A DNA stretch of 64,000 nt from Peptoniphilus_B koenoeneniae (GCF_030812875.1 NZ_JAUSTN010000002.1:209004-273003); one strand, 5' to 3'. Counted from the stretch's first letter, positions 42,801 through 51,008 are shown. Notes: generated from the letters alone by a model not told the origin. A program made the numbers and translations.

Positions 42801-42882
42801 CTTCCTCAAGGCCTATAAAAGCTGCAAGTTTAAGGGCAAGTTTTCTAAGATGAATTTTATCTTCTTTAAGTCTTATTTGCAT
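39826..42882 (-). CDS. Large M14-family zinc carboxypeptidase-like protein
   Basis: This 1018-residue protein carries a metallocarboxypeptidase domain in its last third. Zinc ligands are likely the His and Glu of NERHHANEVSSS (near residue 730) and the His of YCDNHGVPHHEW (near residue 835), with a candidate catalytic Glu in VGFTSEVIDES. The first 650 residues are acidic, of unknown fold, and contain no signal peptide, so the protein is probably cytoplasmic. M14 members include carboxypeptidases and gamma-D-glutamyl-meso-DAP peptidases. The neighbours gamma-glutamylcyclotransferase and pcp suggest turnover of glutamyl peptides. It overlaps the upstream gene by 10 nt. Confidence 0.85.
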   Translation of the reverse strand: MQIRLKEDKIHLRKLALKLAAFIGLEEDSIKNPIITSTESCEEFSLEDGEFNINKNKEKIEISISEGDYDRAFNKIIMDIFSYQDEDFEIEEKEVLKEESMFLDKTIYRDEFLKRYTRINCNPSDLSFEEFKILCEIVRRKAMDTNALDISFASNDFEFEKADFDEILFEEKTKVFYKDFDTFFKLLTDENLERAEFITNRVFRENSYEMQLTKGVSRSKEIYIDSTYDSNLKAYKDLFKDLKIESFKNKEVFKREEYEFPWEKDVLLEKLKNYKDIDSIRCAISEPLEVRKELEKELKKSVKGKVQVIDSYKSGFSWIEDYILPDLIGKEVDEIEIYWSYMKGADISDEAGAVPSYSNQGAGDENKFLDLPIRYLQELYPIDDILAKELSINRDKIKFINKDMEDSYEIIAKSKGKEVLRDTYKVILSERPYLDDFKGMGLVHPQTGYFEITSGDKKIVETFKTDLENVWDTYQNILSEIGKDIEGKNLKEDSQPFFAELFMDISLSETDKNLNVRQDRISSIDHFHEDLYFVGLDYFKALGQKMKGGTFDSPGLILPFIHNRKGNVKFEVELRNFLDTKPFIIRDSKKEYLDMNLNYKLLGYRYDKGQKLIIECDLNREELEIYSKILKRGLSKFSDLNIKALIINGKEYEVAEKYKLHEKAPAFDEKVLNHEDICALNDSLRSNKNLKINYITKSFMGRDIESIEFNVDEDFTPTFKRTMKKPTMYINERHHANEVSSSNSCYELTEKLLKDKELLKKVNVVLIPMENPDGSYIHSLLIKEHPNWIFHIARFNALGKEFAQEYFKEGSIHTEAEAMVQMFYRHLPDIYCDNHGVPHHEWAQPFSGYTAPAYKGFWLPRSLIYGYFWYPKEEEYKENFKLCEELQDVIADSINKDDLMHKMNLDMQDRFEKYAHALMPKMFPTGYYKDIIFYWIGFDTNRAHRYLSIRYPEITKVGFTSEVIDESADGEFLKLCSKAHTAHNLDTIKFISQKEILYDRKINTKSGGRIYRNRRRTQ

Positions 42883-43304
42883 ATTTCCTCCAAAGCATCT
42901 TCAACTGGTTTTTTGTCATAAGACATTTGCTCAAAGCCATCTAAAACTCTTTTTACATAAAAATCTTCCGGAGCTTTTTTAATGTCCTTAAACTCATCAG
43001 TCATAACATAAACCATGCCTTCTTCTATGCCCTTATCACCTAAAACTAAAATATTCTTTTTAACGTAATAAGAAGGATATTCTTCATAATTATCAAGGGC
43101 CCTTTCATTTTCTTGACTTATGTTCCAAATGCTTACAGGAACTTTTCCATATCCCGGTCCCAGGACAAGATTTAAATAACCCTTACCTCTAAATAATAGC
43201 TTTGCATTTAATATATAACCGCTGCCTAATAATTCTGAACCAGGACAAGTTTCCTTCATCCATTCCACATTGATGTTTGAGCCGTAAGCTATATATTTTT
43301 TCAT
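42873..43304 (-). CDS. Gamma-glutamylcyclotransferase-like protein
   Basis: This 143-residue protein has the GGCT fold signature YIAYGSNINVEWM at the N-terminus (the YGSN loop that binds substrate), GPGYGKVPVSIWNIS with the strand preceding the active site, and an acidic residue in ALDNYEEYPSYYV that fits the catalytic Glu. Enzymes of this fold cyclise gamma-glutamyl amines or peptides to 5-oxoproline. It overlaps the cyclophilin gene by 4 nt and the M14 gene by 10 nt. Substrate specificity within the fold cannot be told from sequence. Confidence 0.85.
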   Translation of the reverse strand: MKKYIAYGSNINVEWMKETCPGSELLGSGYILNAKLLFRGKGYLNLVLGPGYGKVPVSIWNISQENERALDNYEEYPSYYVKKNILVLGDKGIEEGMVYVMTDEFKDIKKAPEDFYVKRVLDGFEQMSYDKKPVEDALEEICK

Positions 43305-43903
43305 TTAAAAACCTCCAATCTTGCTTCTTTAATAATTACGTCCTCTTGAGGTCTGTCCATAGAATTTGTAGGAAGAGAACTTATTTCATCAACAACTTCC
43401 ATTCCTTCAAAAACTTGACCAAAAACCGTATGCTTTCCATCAAGCCAGTAAGTACCTCCTAAATTTTCATAAGCATCAACAACTTCATCTGGATAGCCCT
43501 TTTCTTTTCCCAAACTTCTCATTTCTTTTATAATTTTTTCTCCAACAGGACCTGCTTGAACTATAAAAAATTGTGAGCCATTTGTATTTGGACCTGCATT
43601 TGCCATGGATAAAGCTCCTCTGAAATTTCGAAAATCTAAGCTGAACTCATCTTCAAAAGACTTATCCCAAATGGATTTCCCCCCACGACCGGTTCCTGTA
43701 GGATCTCCTCCTTGAATCATAAAATTGTCAATTACTCTATGAAAAATCGTGTTATCATAATAGCCCTTTTTGCAAAGTTCCTTAAAATTTTTTCCTGCCT
43801 TTGGGGCAACATCTTCAAAAATTCTAAGTTTAATTTGTCCGTGGTTTGTATATAAGACTACTATCTCTTCGCCAACTTTAGGCATTTCAAATTGTTCTAA
43901 CAT
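43301..43903 (-). CDS. Peptidyl-prolyl cis-trans isomerase, cyclophilin type
   Basis: This 200-residue protein is a cytoplasmic cyclophilin. It shows HGQIKLRIFEDVAPKAGKNF, FHRVIDNFMIQGGDPTGTG with the catalytic Arg, GALSMANAGPNTNGSQFFI, and YWLDGKHTVFGQVFEGMEVV in place of the usual Trp-Leu-Asp-Gly segment. No signal peptide is present. It lies 8 nt after the MATE gene with an AGGAGGT ribosome site, and overlaps the GGCT gene by 4 nt. It catalyses proline isomerisation during folding or, in this setting, of proline-containing peptides; the latter is speculation. Confidence 0.94.
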   Translation of the reverse strand: MLEQFEMPKVGEEIVVLYTNHGQIKLRIFEDVAPKAGKNFKELCKKGYYDNTIFHRVIDNFMIQGGDPTGTGRGGKSIWDKSFEDEFSLDFRNFRGALSMANAGPNTNGSQFFIVQAGPVGEKIIKEMRSLGKEKGYPDEVVDAYENLGGTYWLDGKHTVFGQVFEGMEVVDEISSLPTNSMDRPQEDVIIKEARLEVFK

Positions 43904-43911
43904 AGCACCTC

Positions 43912-45288
43912 CTAATGTTTGCTGACATACTTTTCCATATTGTTTCTAAAACCGTCAGTTTTCTTACATAAATATTTATACCCAATTGTAATAATACTTC
44001 CTTTTAAAATTGAAGATAAACTCATTGCCATCCAAATTCCGTTTACTGCAAAAATTGGCATAAAAATTTTTGCAAAGGGTATTCTTAAAACATTTAATAT
44101 TAATCCGTTATAGGCAGGAAGTCTTGTAAGACCTAAACCATTTAGCATACCAGTAGTTCCTATTTCCATAGTCATAAAAATTTCTGAAGGCCCTATTATT
44201 AAAAGATAATACATACCCCATTCAATTAGCTTTTCGTCACCTGGAACAAAAATTTTAAATAATTGCCTTGAAAAAACCATTAAAAATATCGTAGCAAAAA
44301 GTCCTATGGAATTTATAATTCTCATGCCGGATTTTCTTGCTTCTTCTATTCTTTCAAATCTTTTAGCTCCATAATTTTGTCCGAAAAAAGTTGTAAAAGC
44401 ACTGGAAAAACCTTCAGCGCTCATCCAGGATATGCTTTCAATTTGAGATCCTATAGAATAAACTGCTATGGCAACACTTCCGAAACTTGCAGTATATTTA
44501 TTTAAAATAAGTCCTACAAAAGCATGAACAAGAGCCTGAATAGAAGTAGGCACTCCCAAATTCAATATGCCCTTTATACTTTTTAATTTTACTTCTTTAA
44601 AATAATTTACACTTACAAATAACTCCTTGGCCTTTATTCCCGTTATTATTGAAAGTAAAGTTTGAACTCCCTGAGCTATAACAGTTGCAAGGGCAGCTCC
44701 CCTTATGCCCATTTTAGGAAAAATCCAAAATCCAAATATTAATAGAGGGTCTAAAATTATATTTGTAAAAAGAGCAATAATTGCAATTTTAAAAGGGGTT
44801 ACACTGTTACCCCTTGATAGAAAAGTTACAGATAAAATAGGATTTAAAAATGTAAAAACTAAACCTATGCCTACAATTTTAAAATAGGCCTTTGCCATGA
44901 CAAATACTTCTTCTTCAAGCCTAAAAAATCCTAAAATGTTATTCATAAAAGTTAAGTATATAAAAATAAGGAGAGCACAAATAGTAAAATTAACTATTAC
45001 TCCTGCTCTCATTACTTCTTTAAGCATAATCTTATCATTTTTACCATAGGCCTGGGAAAGCCCCACTCCAACCCCTGTCTTTCCTATAAGACAAAGGCCT
45101 TGGGCTATCCATATGAAAAATCCTACTGAGCCTACTGCTGCAACAGCTTCCGTTGAAAGTTTTCCAAGCCAAATTAAATCTACAAGCTGATAAGCTATTT
45201 GAACAAAGGCAGTGCCCATTAAGGGCATGCTCATTGTTATCAAGGTTTTCTTTATGGGACCATCAAGCAAATTATATTCTTTTTTCAT
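43912..45288 (-). CDS. MATE family multidrug/Na+ antiporter
   Basis: This 458-residue protein has about twelve membrane segments and the MATE pattern: LLDGPIKKTLITMSMPLMG at the start, VDLIWLGKLSTEAVAAVG and a second-half repeat VPTSIQALVHAFVGLILNKY. It likely exports cationic compounds in exchange for Na+ or H+. The longest frame starts 26 codons earlier, inside the hemolysin III gene; I prefer the ATG at 45286-45288, which follows AGGATGG by 5 nt and begins MKKEYNLLDG. It is 2 nt after the hemolysin III stop. Confidence 0.9.
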   Translation of the reverse strand: MKKEYNLLDGPIKKTLITMSMPLMGTAFVQIAYQLVDLIWLGKLSTEAVAAVGSVGFFIWIAQGLCLIGKTGVGVGLSQAYGKNDKIMLKEVMRAGVIVNFTICALLIFIYLTFMNNILGFFRLEEEVFVMAKAYFKIVGIGLVFTFLNPILSVTFLSRGNSVTPFKIAIIALFTNIILDPLLIFGFWIFPKMGIRGAALATVIAQGVQTLLSIITGIKAKELFVSVNYFKEVKLKSIKGILNLGVPTSIQALVHAFVGLILNKYTASFGSVAIAVYSIGSQIESISWMSAEGFSSAFTTFFGQNYGAKRFERIEEARKSGMRIINSIGLFATIFLMVFSRQLFKIFVPGDEKLIEWGMYYLLIIGPSEIFMTMEIGTTGMLNGLGLTRLPAYNGLILNVLRIPFAKIFMPIFAVNGIWMAMSLSSILKGSIITIGYKYLCKKTDGFRNNMEKYVSKH

Positions 45289-45290
45289 TT

Positions 45291-45950
45291 TTACCATCCT
45301 AAACAATAAGTAAAAAGAAGACCCAAGTATTGTAAAACTGCCCCTGCTAAAACAAATAAATGCCAAATCCCATGATTAAAGGGAATTTTTTTTATTGCAT
45401 AAAATATTGAACCTAAAGAGTATGCTAAGCCGCCTAAAACTAAAAATAAAATTAAAATGTGAGAAGTATTAAAATAAAGGTGCTTAAGTAAAAATAAAGA
45501 AAGCCAACCAAAGCAGAGATAAAAGGCTAAGGAAAGTTTTTTGTACTTTTCAAATTTTCCATAAGTAAAGATTTTAAAAAGTATTCCACCTAAGACCAAA
45601 GCTCCCACTAAAAAGATTAAAATTATTCTCTCTCTTCCATCAAAAGAAAGCATTATTATTGGCACATAAGTGCCTCCTATAAAAAGGAAAATCGAAGAGT
45701 GATCAAATACCCTTAAAATTGATTTAGCCTTTTTATTTTGAATGGTGTGATAGAGGGCTGAAGATAAAAACATAGCAATAAAACATCCCCCATAAATAGA
45801 AAGAGAAGACATTTTTAAAGCCCCCTTTCCAAGACTTAAAACAATTAAAAATACAAGACCAACTATTCCTGCAACGACTCCAATCCAATGGCTTATTGAA
45901 TTCATAAGTTCTTCTGCAAAAGAATATTTAATAATTTCACCATTCTTCAT
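45291..45950 (-). CDS. Hemolysin III / PAQR family membrane protein
   Basis: This about 219-residue protein has seven hydrophobic segments and the family's conserved histidine and Ser sites: ELMNSISHWIGVVAGIVG, SSALYHTIQNKKAKSILRVF-DHSS, and FNHGIWHLFVLAGAVLQYL. PAQR-like proteins of bacteria bind metal through these His and are poorly understood; the name hemolysin III is historical. The ATG at 45948-45950 is likely; an upstream GTG overlaps the GGTGA ribosome site. It overlaps map by 14 nt. Confidence 0.9.
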   Translation of the reverse strand: MKNGEIIKYSFAEELMNSISHWIGVVAGIVGLVFLIVLSLGKGALKMSSLSIYGGCFIAMFLSSALYHTIQNKKAKSILRVFDHSSIFLFIGGTYVPIIMLSFDGRERIILIFLVGALVLGGILFKIFTYGKFEKYKKLSLAFYLCFGWLSLFLLKHLYFNTSHILILFLVLGGLAYSLGSIFYAIKKIPFNHGIWHLFVLAGAVLQYLGLLFTYCLGW

Positions 45951-46704
45951 TATTATCACCTTGATCGGTTATTATTATTGGACCGTCTTTTGTAATTGCA
46001 AGTTGATGCTCATATTGAGCACTCAATGAACCATCTTTAGTCCTTGCAGTCCATCCATTTTTATCAAGGGTAAGCTCATATCCTCCAACATTTATCATAG
46101 GTTCAATAGTAAATACCATTCCCTCTTGAATTCTAAGACCCCTTCCTGGTTTACCAAAATGTAAAACTTGAGGATCTTCGTGCATTTCTTTTCCTATTCC
46201 ATGACCTACAAAATCACGAACAACAGAATAGCCTTTAGACTCTGCATAAGTTTGAATAGCATTACCTATATCTCCCAATCTGTTCCCGATTTTTGCTTCT
46301 TTTATTCCAAGATATAGACATTTTTTTGTAACATCCATAAGTTCCTGAGCTTCTTTTGAAATCTCTCCAACCTTATAAGTCCATGCACTATCTGCAAGCC
46401 AACCCTTATAATTTACAACCATGTCAATTGTAATAATATCTCCCTCTTTTAAAACATATTCAGAAGGGAAACCATGACAAATTTCATCATTAACCGATGC
46501 ACAAATAGAATAGGGAAAACCCTCGTAACCCTTTTGCTCAGGGCTTGCATCATGGTCCTTTAAAAATTTTTCAACAAATCTATCCAAATCAATTGTTTTT
46601 ACTCCAGGCTTAACTTGGTCCCTAAGAGCGTGATGGACAGCCGATAAAATTTTTCCAGCTTCAATCATTTTATTTATTTCTTCTTTTGTTTTTATAATTA
46701 CCAT
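45937..46704 (-). CDS. map: Methionine aminopeptidase, type I
   Basis: This 255-residue enzyme removes N-terminal Met from nascent proteins. The five metal ligands are recognisable: ITIDMVVNYKGWLADSAWTY (two Asp), FVGHGIGKEMHEDPQVLHFG (His), GMVFTIEPMINVGG (Glu) and SAQYEHQLAITKDG (Glu). The length is usual for type Ia. It overlaps the TPR gene upstream by 7 nt and the hemolysin III gene downstream by 14 nt. It is not in the common ribosomal spc operon setting, so this may be a second copy or a relocated one. Confidence 0.96.
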   Translation of the reverse strand: MVIIKTKEEINKMIEAGKILSAVHHALRDQVKPGVKTIDLDRFVEKFLKDHDASPEQKGYEGFPYSICASVNDEICHGFPSEYVLKEGDIITIDMVVNYKGWLADSAWTYKVGEISKEAQELMDVTKKCLYLGIKEAKIGNRLGDIGNAIQTYAESKGYSVVRDFVGHGIGKEMHEDPQVLHFGKPGRGLRIQEGMVFTIEPMINVGGYELTLDKNGWTARTKDGSLSAQYEHQLAITKDGPIIITDQGDNNEEW

Positions 46705-47591
46705 TTTTCCTCCAATACAAGTTTTTTTAAATCTTTATCTTTTTTTGCCCATAAAAGAGCATCTTTATTTAACTTTATAGCTTCCCTTAAATGTTTCTTA
46801 GCATCTTGCCGTCTATTTAAATTTTCAAAAGTACAGGCAAGATTGTAGTGAAGATTTACAGAATTTGGATTTTCGCTTATCCCTTCAAGAAGAATATCAG
46901 CAGATTTTTCAAAGTCCTTATTTTCAATATAAATTACGGAAATATTTAAGTAAATATCCTGGTCGTTAGAATTATCCAAAGCAAGATAATAAGCCTTTAA
47001 GGCTTCTTTTTTATTTTTCATCTTTGAGAATACAACTCCCTTGTTATAGAGGGCTCTTCCATAAGAATTTGCAATTTCAAGACTTTTATTTATATAGAAA
47101 AGAGCTTTTTCATATTCTTTAGATTCTTCGTAAAAAGCTCCCAAGTCGCTATAAGAAACATAATCGTAAGGATCCAGTTCAATACATATTTTAAGCTCCC
47201 TTATAGCCTCTTCTCTCATGTTTAAACGATCATAATCACAAGCTAAATAATAATGAGCCCTGTCATAAAAATAATCTATTTCTATAGCCTTTTTAAAATT
47301 TTCAATAGCGGAATTTAAATCATTTTTATAATCAAAACAAATGGCCTTTCCATAATATGCCCCTGTTTCCTTTTCATTAAGTTTAATGATTTGACAATAT
47401 ATTTCATAAGCCCTTTGGTATTCTGAATCCATAAGACATATATCAGCAACTTCATAAAGGGCGTCTATTTTTTCTTTATCAGTAAGAGCATAAAAATATG
47501 CCTTTTCAAATGACTTTTGTGCAGAATCGTATTTTCCTTTATACAAAAAATCATTTGCCATTATTAGATAATTATTATACTTGCGGTTCAT
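46698..47591 (-). CDS. Tetratricopeptide-repeat protein
   Basis: This 297-residue soluble protein consists of about seven TPR units. Clear examples are ANDFLYKGKYDSAQKSFEKA, AICFDYKNDLNSAIENFKKA, ACDYDRLNMREEAIRELKIC, YEESKEYEKALFYINKSLEI and ACTFENLNRRQDAKKHLREA. There is no signal peptide or other domain. It is the first gene of the ten-gene leftward operon, and its start region shares a 13-bp inverted repeat with the divergent radical SAM gene. It probably acts as a protein-binding scaffold; partners are unknown. Confidence 0.85.
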   Translation of the reverse strand: MNRKYNNYLIMANDFLYKGKYDSAQKSFEKAYFYALTDKEKIDALYEVADICLMDSEYQRAYEIYCQIIKLNEKETGAYYGKAICFDYKNDLNSAIENFKKAIEIDYFYDRAHYYLACDYDRLNMREEAIRELKICIELDPYDYVSYSDLGAFYEESKEYEKALFYINKSLEIANSYGRALYNKGVVFSKMKNKKEALKAYYLALDNSNDQDIYLNISVIYIENKDFEKSADILLEGISENPNSVNLHYNLACTFENLNRRQDAKKHLREAIKLNKDALLWAKKDKDLKKLVLEEKW

Positions 47592-47596
47592 TTTAT

Positions 47597-47644
47597 CACC
47601 AAAACTATTATAACACAGTTAAATTTGTTACAATAGTTTTGGTG
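47597..47644. promoter_or_regulatory. Symmetrical divergent promoter with 13-bp perfect inverted repeat
   Basis: CACCAAAACTATT (47597-47609) is repeated inverted at 47632-47644. Leftward, TGTTATAAT gives an extended -10 (TATAAT at 47612-47607). Rightward, TGTTACAAT gives another (TACAAT at 47629-47634). The repeat includes both ribosome sites (GGTGA), so the two mRNA 5' ends are almost identical. The -10 boxes are only 16 bp apart, so the two promoters probably cannot be occupied together. Confidence 0.7.
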
Positions 47645-47650
47645 AAATAT

Positions 47651-48559
47651 ATGAAACGTTATTTATCCTCTGATAATTTTTTTAAAAAAACTTTCGGAAA
47701 AAAGACAATTAGACTCTCCCTTTCTTCAGGCCTGTCCTGTCCCAATAGAGATGGAAAGCTTTCCTATGAGGGCTGCATTTTTTGCGGTAAGGCAGGAAGC
47801 GGAGAATTTGCTGCAGACAAAAATTTATCCATCAAAAAACAAATTAAAGAACAAATTAAATTTTTAAGCCCAAAATGGAAAACAGATTCTTATATAGCTT
47901 ATTTTCAAAATTTTACAAACACTTATGCAGATCCCTCTTATCTTAAAAAAATTTTTGACCAGGCTATAGCCTATGATGGAGTTAAAGGTCTTGCCATTGC
48001 TACCAGGTGCGACTGCTTAAGTCCAGAAATTATTGAACTTTTAAAAGAATATGATAAAAAAACTTTTTTATTTCTTGAGTTGGGACTTCAATCTGTAAAT
48101 GAAAATACAATAAATTTTATAAATAGAGGCTATAGTCAAAAATTTTTTGATGAAAAAGTTAATATTCTTAAAAATGAGGGTATAAGGTTTTTAACCCATA
48201 TAATATTCGGCCTTCCTTACGAAAATAGAGAGGATTTTTTAAACACTGTAAACTATGTTTCAAAGATTCACCCTTTTGGAGTGAAGTTTCATTCTTTTTA
48301 TATTCAAAAAGATACTAAAATTTACAAAGAATTTCTTAAAAAACCCTTTCCATTATTGACCAAGGATGAGTATACTGATATTATATGTGACGCTTTGGAG
48401 ATCTTGCCAAAAGATATTGTGATTCATCGTCTTACAGGTGATCCTAAAAAAGATCTTTTGTTAGCTCCAAAATGGACGTTAGATAAAGCGAAAGTTCTCT
48501 CTGGTATTGATCATGAACTTAAAATGAGAGATCTTCCGCTAATTAAGGAGGAAAAATGA
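47651..48559 (+). CDS. Radical SAM protein of the TIGR01212 (YhcC-like) family
   Basis: This 302-residue protein has the cluster-binding cysteines C30, C42 and C45 in SGLSCPNRDGKLSYEGCIFC, the widened CX11CX2C spacing I associate with TIGR01212 proteins. AYFQNFTNTYADPSYLKKIF and LGLQSVNENTINFINRGYS are also family-like, and HRLTGDPKKDLLLAPKW is the C-terminal motif. The reaction is not established to my knowledge. The longer frame from 47498 runs across the divergent promoter and is not real; GGTGA lies 5 nt before this ATG. It overlaps the oppA-like gene by 4 nt. Confidence 0.9.
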   Translation: MKRYLSSDNFFKKTFGKKTIRLSLSSGLSCPNRDGKLSYEGCIFCGKAGSGEFAADKNLSIKKQIKEQIKFLSPKWKTDSYIAYFQNFTNTYADPSYLKKIFDQAIAYDGVKGLAIATRCDCLSPEIIELLKEYDKKTFLFLELGLQSVNENTINFINRGYSQKFFDEKVNILKNEGIRFLTHIIFGLPYENREDFLNTVNYVSKIHPFGVKFHSFYIQKDTKIYKEFLKKPFPLLTKDEYTDIICDALEILPKDIVIHRLTGDPKKDLLLAPKWTLDKAKVLSGIDHELKMRDLPLIKEEK

Positions 48560-50061
48560 AAACAAAAAAATTTTTAGTTGCAGCTCTTGCTTTAAGTTTG
48601 TTGACTGCTTGTGGTAACAGTGGAGATAAAAAAACTGCTGCAACTGAAAGTGACACTGTGCGCTTAGCAATGTATACGGAAATTGATTCACTGAGTCCTT
48701 TTAAAATGACTGCTGGTGATACTGAAACCGTAATGGACCAAGTTTTTGATGGTCTTTTTGATGCAGATGAAAAAGGAAATTTAGTTCCCGATCTTGCAGA
48801 ATCTTACACCGTTTCCGATGATGGTACAGTTTACACTTTTAAATTAAAAGAAGGTGTAAAATTTCACAATGGAAAAGATTTTAAGGCTGAAGACGTGGCT
48901 TGGACTTATTCCAAACTTGCTGGTTTAGACGGAGAAGATGCTAAAAGCTCAAAATTTGAAATAATTAAATCTGTAAAAGCTATTGACGATTACACTGTTG
49001 AAGTTACTTTAAAGGAACGTAAAAATGAATTTATTTATTTAACTTTAAAGCCTATTATGCCTAAAGATTATGATAAACAAGAAGAAGCACCCGTTGGTAC
49101 AGGTCCTTTTAAATTTGTTTCTTATAGTCCAGGAGAAAAACTTGTTCTTGAAAGAAACGACGACTATCATAAAAAAGATCACACTCCTAAGTATAAAAAC
49201 TTAGAAGTTATAAGAATCAAAGATACTCAAACAGTTCTTCTTGCAATAAAATCTGGAGAAATTGACATTGCTCCAAGACTTGCAGCTCAAGATGCAGAAC
49301 AAATTAAAGACAATGCAAGTTTTATTTCAGGACCTCAAAACCTTGTTCAAACTTTCGGTCTTAATAATAACTATGGCCCTTTAAAAGACATAAGAGTAAG
49401 ACAGGCTATTAACTATGCTATTGACAGAAATGCTCTAGTAAGTTCCTGTGCAAATGGAAAAGCTACAGTTTTGTATTCAAATTTCAGTCCCGCTCTTAAA
49501 GAATACTTTGCAGATTTAGGCGAATTTTATCCTCACGACATTGAGAAGGCAAAGGCTCTTTTGAAAGAAGCAGGCTTTGAAAAAGGTTTTGATTTAACTG
49601 TTACAGTTCCTTCAGATTACAAATACCACATGGATACTGCAGAAGTTTTGGAATCTCAATTAAAAGAAGTGGGAATAAATTTATCTATTGAACCCATTGA
49701 ATTTTCAACTTGGCTTTCAAAAGTTTATACAGATAGAGATTTCCAATCAACTATTGTAGGTTTTATAGGCTATCTTGATCCCAACCAAATTTTAGGAAGA
49801 TACACAAGTGACAACAAGAGAGACTATATTAACTACAAAAATCCTAAATTTGATGAAGCTATAAAAAAAGCTTCTTCTTCAGCAAGTAAAGAAGAACAAA
49901 TCTCTTACTATAAAGAAGCACAAAAACTTCTTGCAGAGGATGCAGCCTCAGCATTTTTAGTTGATCCAGACACTATAACCGCTATGAGAAATGGAGTTGA
50001 AGGATTAAAGTTATATCCTATACAAAAATTAAATCTTGAGGATGTTACTTTTACCAAATAA
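48556..50061 (+). CDS. Peptide ABC transporter substrate-binding lipoprotein
   Basis: This 501-residue lipoprotein (lipobox ending at Cys19, LSLLTACGN) is a family 5 solute-binding protein for oligo- or dipeptides. It shows VFDGLFDADEKGNLVPDLAE, YTFKLKEGVKFHNGKDFKAE, PVGTGPFKFVSYSPGEKLVL and KDIRVRQAINYAIDRNALV, all typical of OppA/DppA. AGGAGG lies just upstream of its ATG. It is followed after 2 nt by the permease, and the importer is complete (A, B, C, D, F). It would feed peptides to the peptidases encoded in the opposite operon. Confidence 0.95.
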   Translation: MKTKKFLVAALALSLLTACGNSGDKKTAATESDTVRLAMYTEIDSLSPFKMTAGDTETVMDQVFDGLFDADEKGNLVPDLAESYTVSDDGTVYTFKLKEGVKFHNGKDFKAEDVAWTYSKLAGLDGEDAKSSKFEIIKSVKAIDDYTVEVTLKERKNEFIYLTLKPIMPKDYDKQEEAPVGTGPFKFVSYSPGEKLVLERNDDYHKKDHTPKYKNLEVIRIKDTQTVLLAIKSGEIDIAPRLAAQDAEQIKDNASFISGPQNLVQTFGLNNNYGPLKDIRVRQAINYAIDRNALVSSCANGKATVLYSNFSPALKEYFADLGEFYPHDIEKAKALLKEAGFEKGFDLTVTVPSDYKYHMDTAEVLESQLKEVGINLSIEPIEFSTWLSKVYTDRDFQSTIVGFIGYLDPNQILGRYTSDNKRDYINYKNPKFDEAIKKASSSASKEEQISYYKEAQKLLAEDAASAFLVDPDTITAMRNGVEGLKLYPIQKLNLEDVTFTK

Positions 50062-50063
50062 CT

Positions 50064-51008
50064 ATGAAAGCTTTATTAAGTAAATTATTATCAGTCATAC
50101 TCACCTTAATTTTGGTGAGTATGATGATATTTTTGGTTTTTCAAATTTTGCCGGGTAATCCCGCTCAAATAATCCTTGGCTCAGAAGCCGATGAAAAACA
50201 AGTTAAACAATTGGAAACGGAACTTGGAATTGATAAGCCCATGCCCGAAAGATATTTAAATTGGATGAAAGATCTTTTAAAGGGTGACATGGGAAAAAGT
50301 TTAAAATATAACGTAAATGTAAAAGACTTATTTATGGACAGGCTTCCTGTCACTCTTTTTTTAACTTCTTATTCTTTAATTCTTACTGTTTTAATAGGCA
50401 TACCCCTTGGAATTTGGATTGCTTCAAAAGATGACAAATGGTATTCCACCATAATTGCAGGGATCACTCAACTTGGTATCTCCATACCCTCTTTTTGGCT
50501 TGCCTTTATTTTAATCTTAATTTTTTCCGTAAAGCTCAACATTTTTCCAACCTTTGGCTACAACGTTATGTCAGGAAACTTGTTGAATAAGCTCTACAAA
50601 TTTTTTATACCTGCTTTTGCAATTTCCCTTTCAAACATTGCAACAATAGTAAGGTATTTACGTACGGCAATCTTAGACCAAATAAGAAAAAATTATGTAA
50701 GAACGGCAAGAGTAAAAGGTCTTGATATAAACAAAATCCTATACAGACATGTCCTTAGAAATGCACTTATACCTGTAATAACTATACTGGGAATTATACT
50801 TACATCAAGTATAGGGGGAAGTATTATTATTGAAAATGTCTTTGCCCTTCCGGGAATAGGCTCTCTTATTGTACAAAGTGTATCAAGTAGAGATTTTCCC
50901 CTTATTCAATCGGTTGTAGTAGTAATTGCGGCTATGGTTATTTTTATTAATTTTATAATAGACATCTGTTATAGAATAATTGACCCGAGAATAAGAGGTG
51001 GTGAATAA
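50064..51008 (+). CDS. Peptide ABC transporter permease (OppB/DppB-like)
   Basis: This 314-residue permease has six membrane segments and the OppB-type features: VFQILPGNPAQIILGSEADE near the start, GLDINKILYRHVLRNALIPV with the EAA loop in modified form (RTARVKGLD), and the C-terminal ICYRIIDPRIRGGE. It pairs with the OppC-like subunit that overlaps its stop codon by 1 nt. Normal length. Confidence 0.94.
   Translation: MKALLSKLLSVILTLILVSMMIFLVFQILPGNPAQIILGSEADEKQVKQLETELGIDKPMPERYLNWMKDLLKGDMGKSLKYNVNVKDLFMDRLPVTLFLTSYSLILTVLIGIPLGIWIASKDDKWYSTIIAGITQLGISIPSFWLAFILILIFSVKLNIFPTFGYNVMSGNLLNKLYKFFIPAFAISLSNIATIVRYLRTAILDQIRKNYVRTARVKGLDINKILYRHVLRNALIPVITILGIILTSSIGGSIIIENVFALPGIGSLIVQSVSSRDFPLIQSVVVVIAAMVIFINFIIDICYRIIDPRIRGGE

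Noticed and set aside
47498..47650. Upstream extension of the radical SAM frame
   Set aside because: It covers the TPR gene start and the divergent promoter; GGTGA supports the ATG at 47651.
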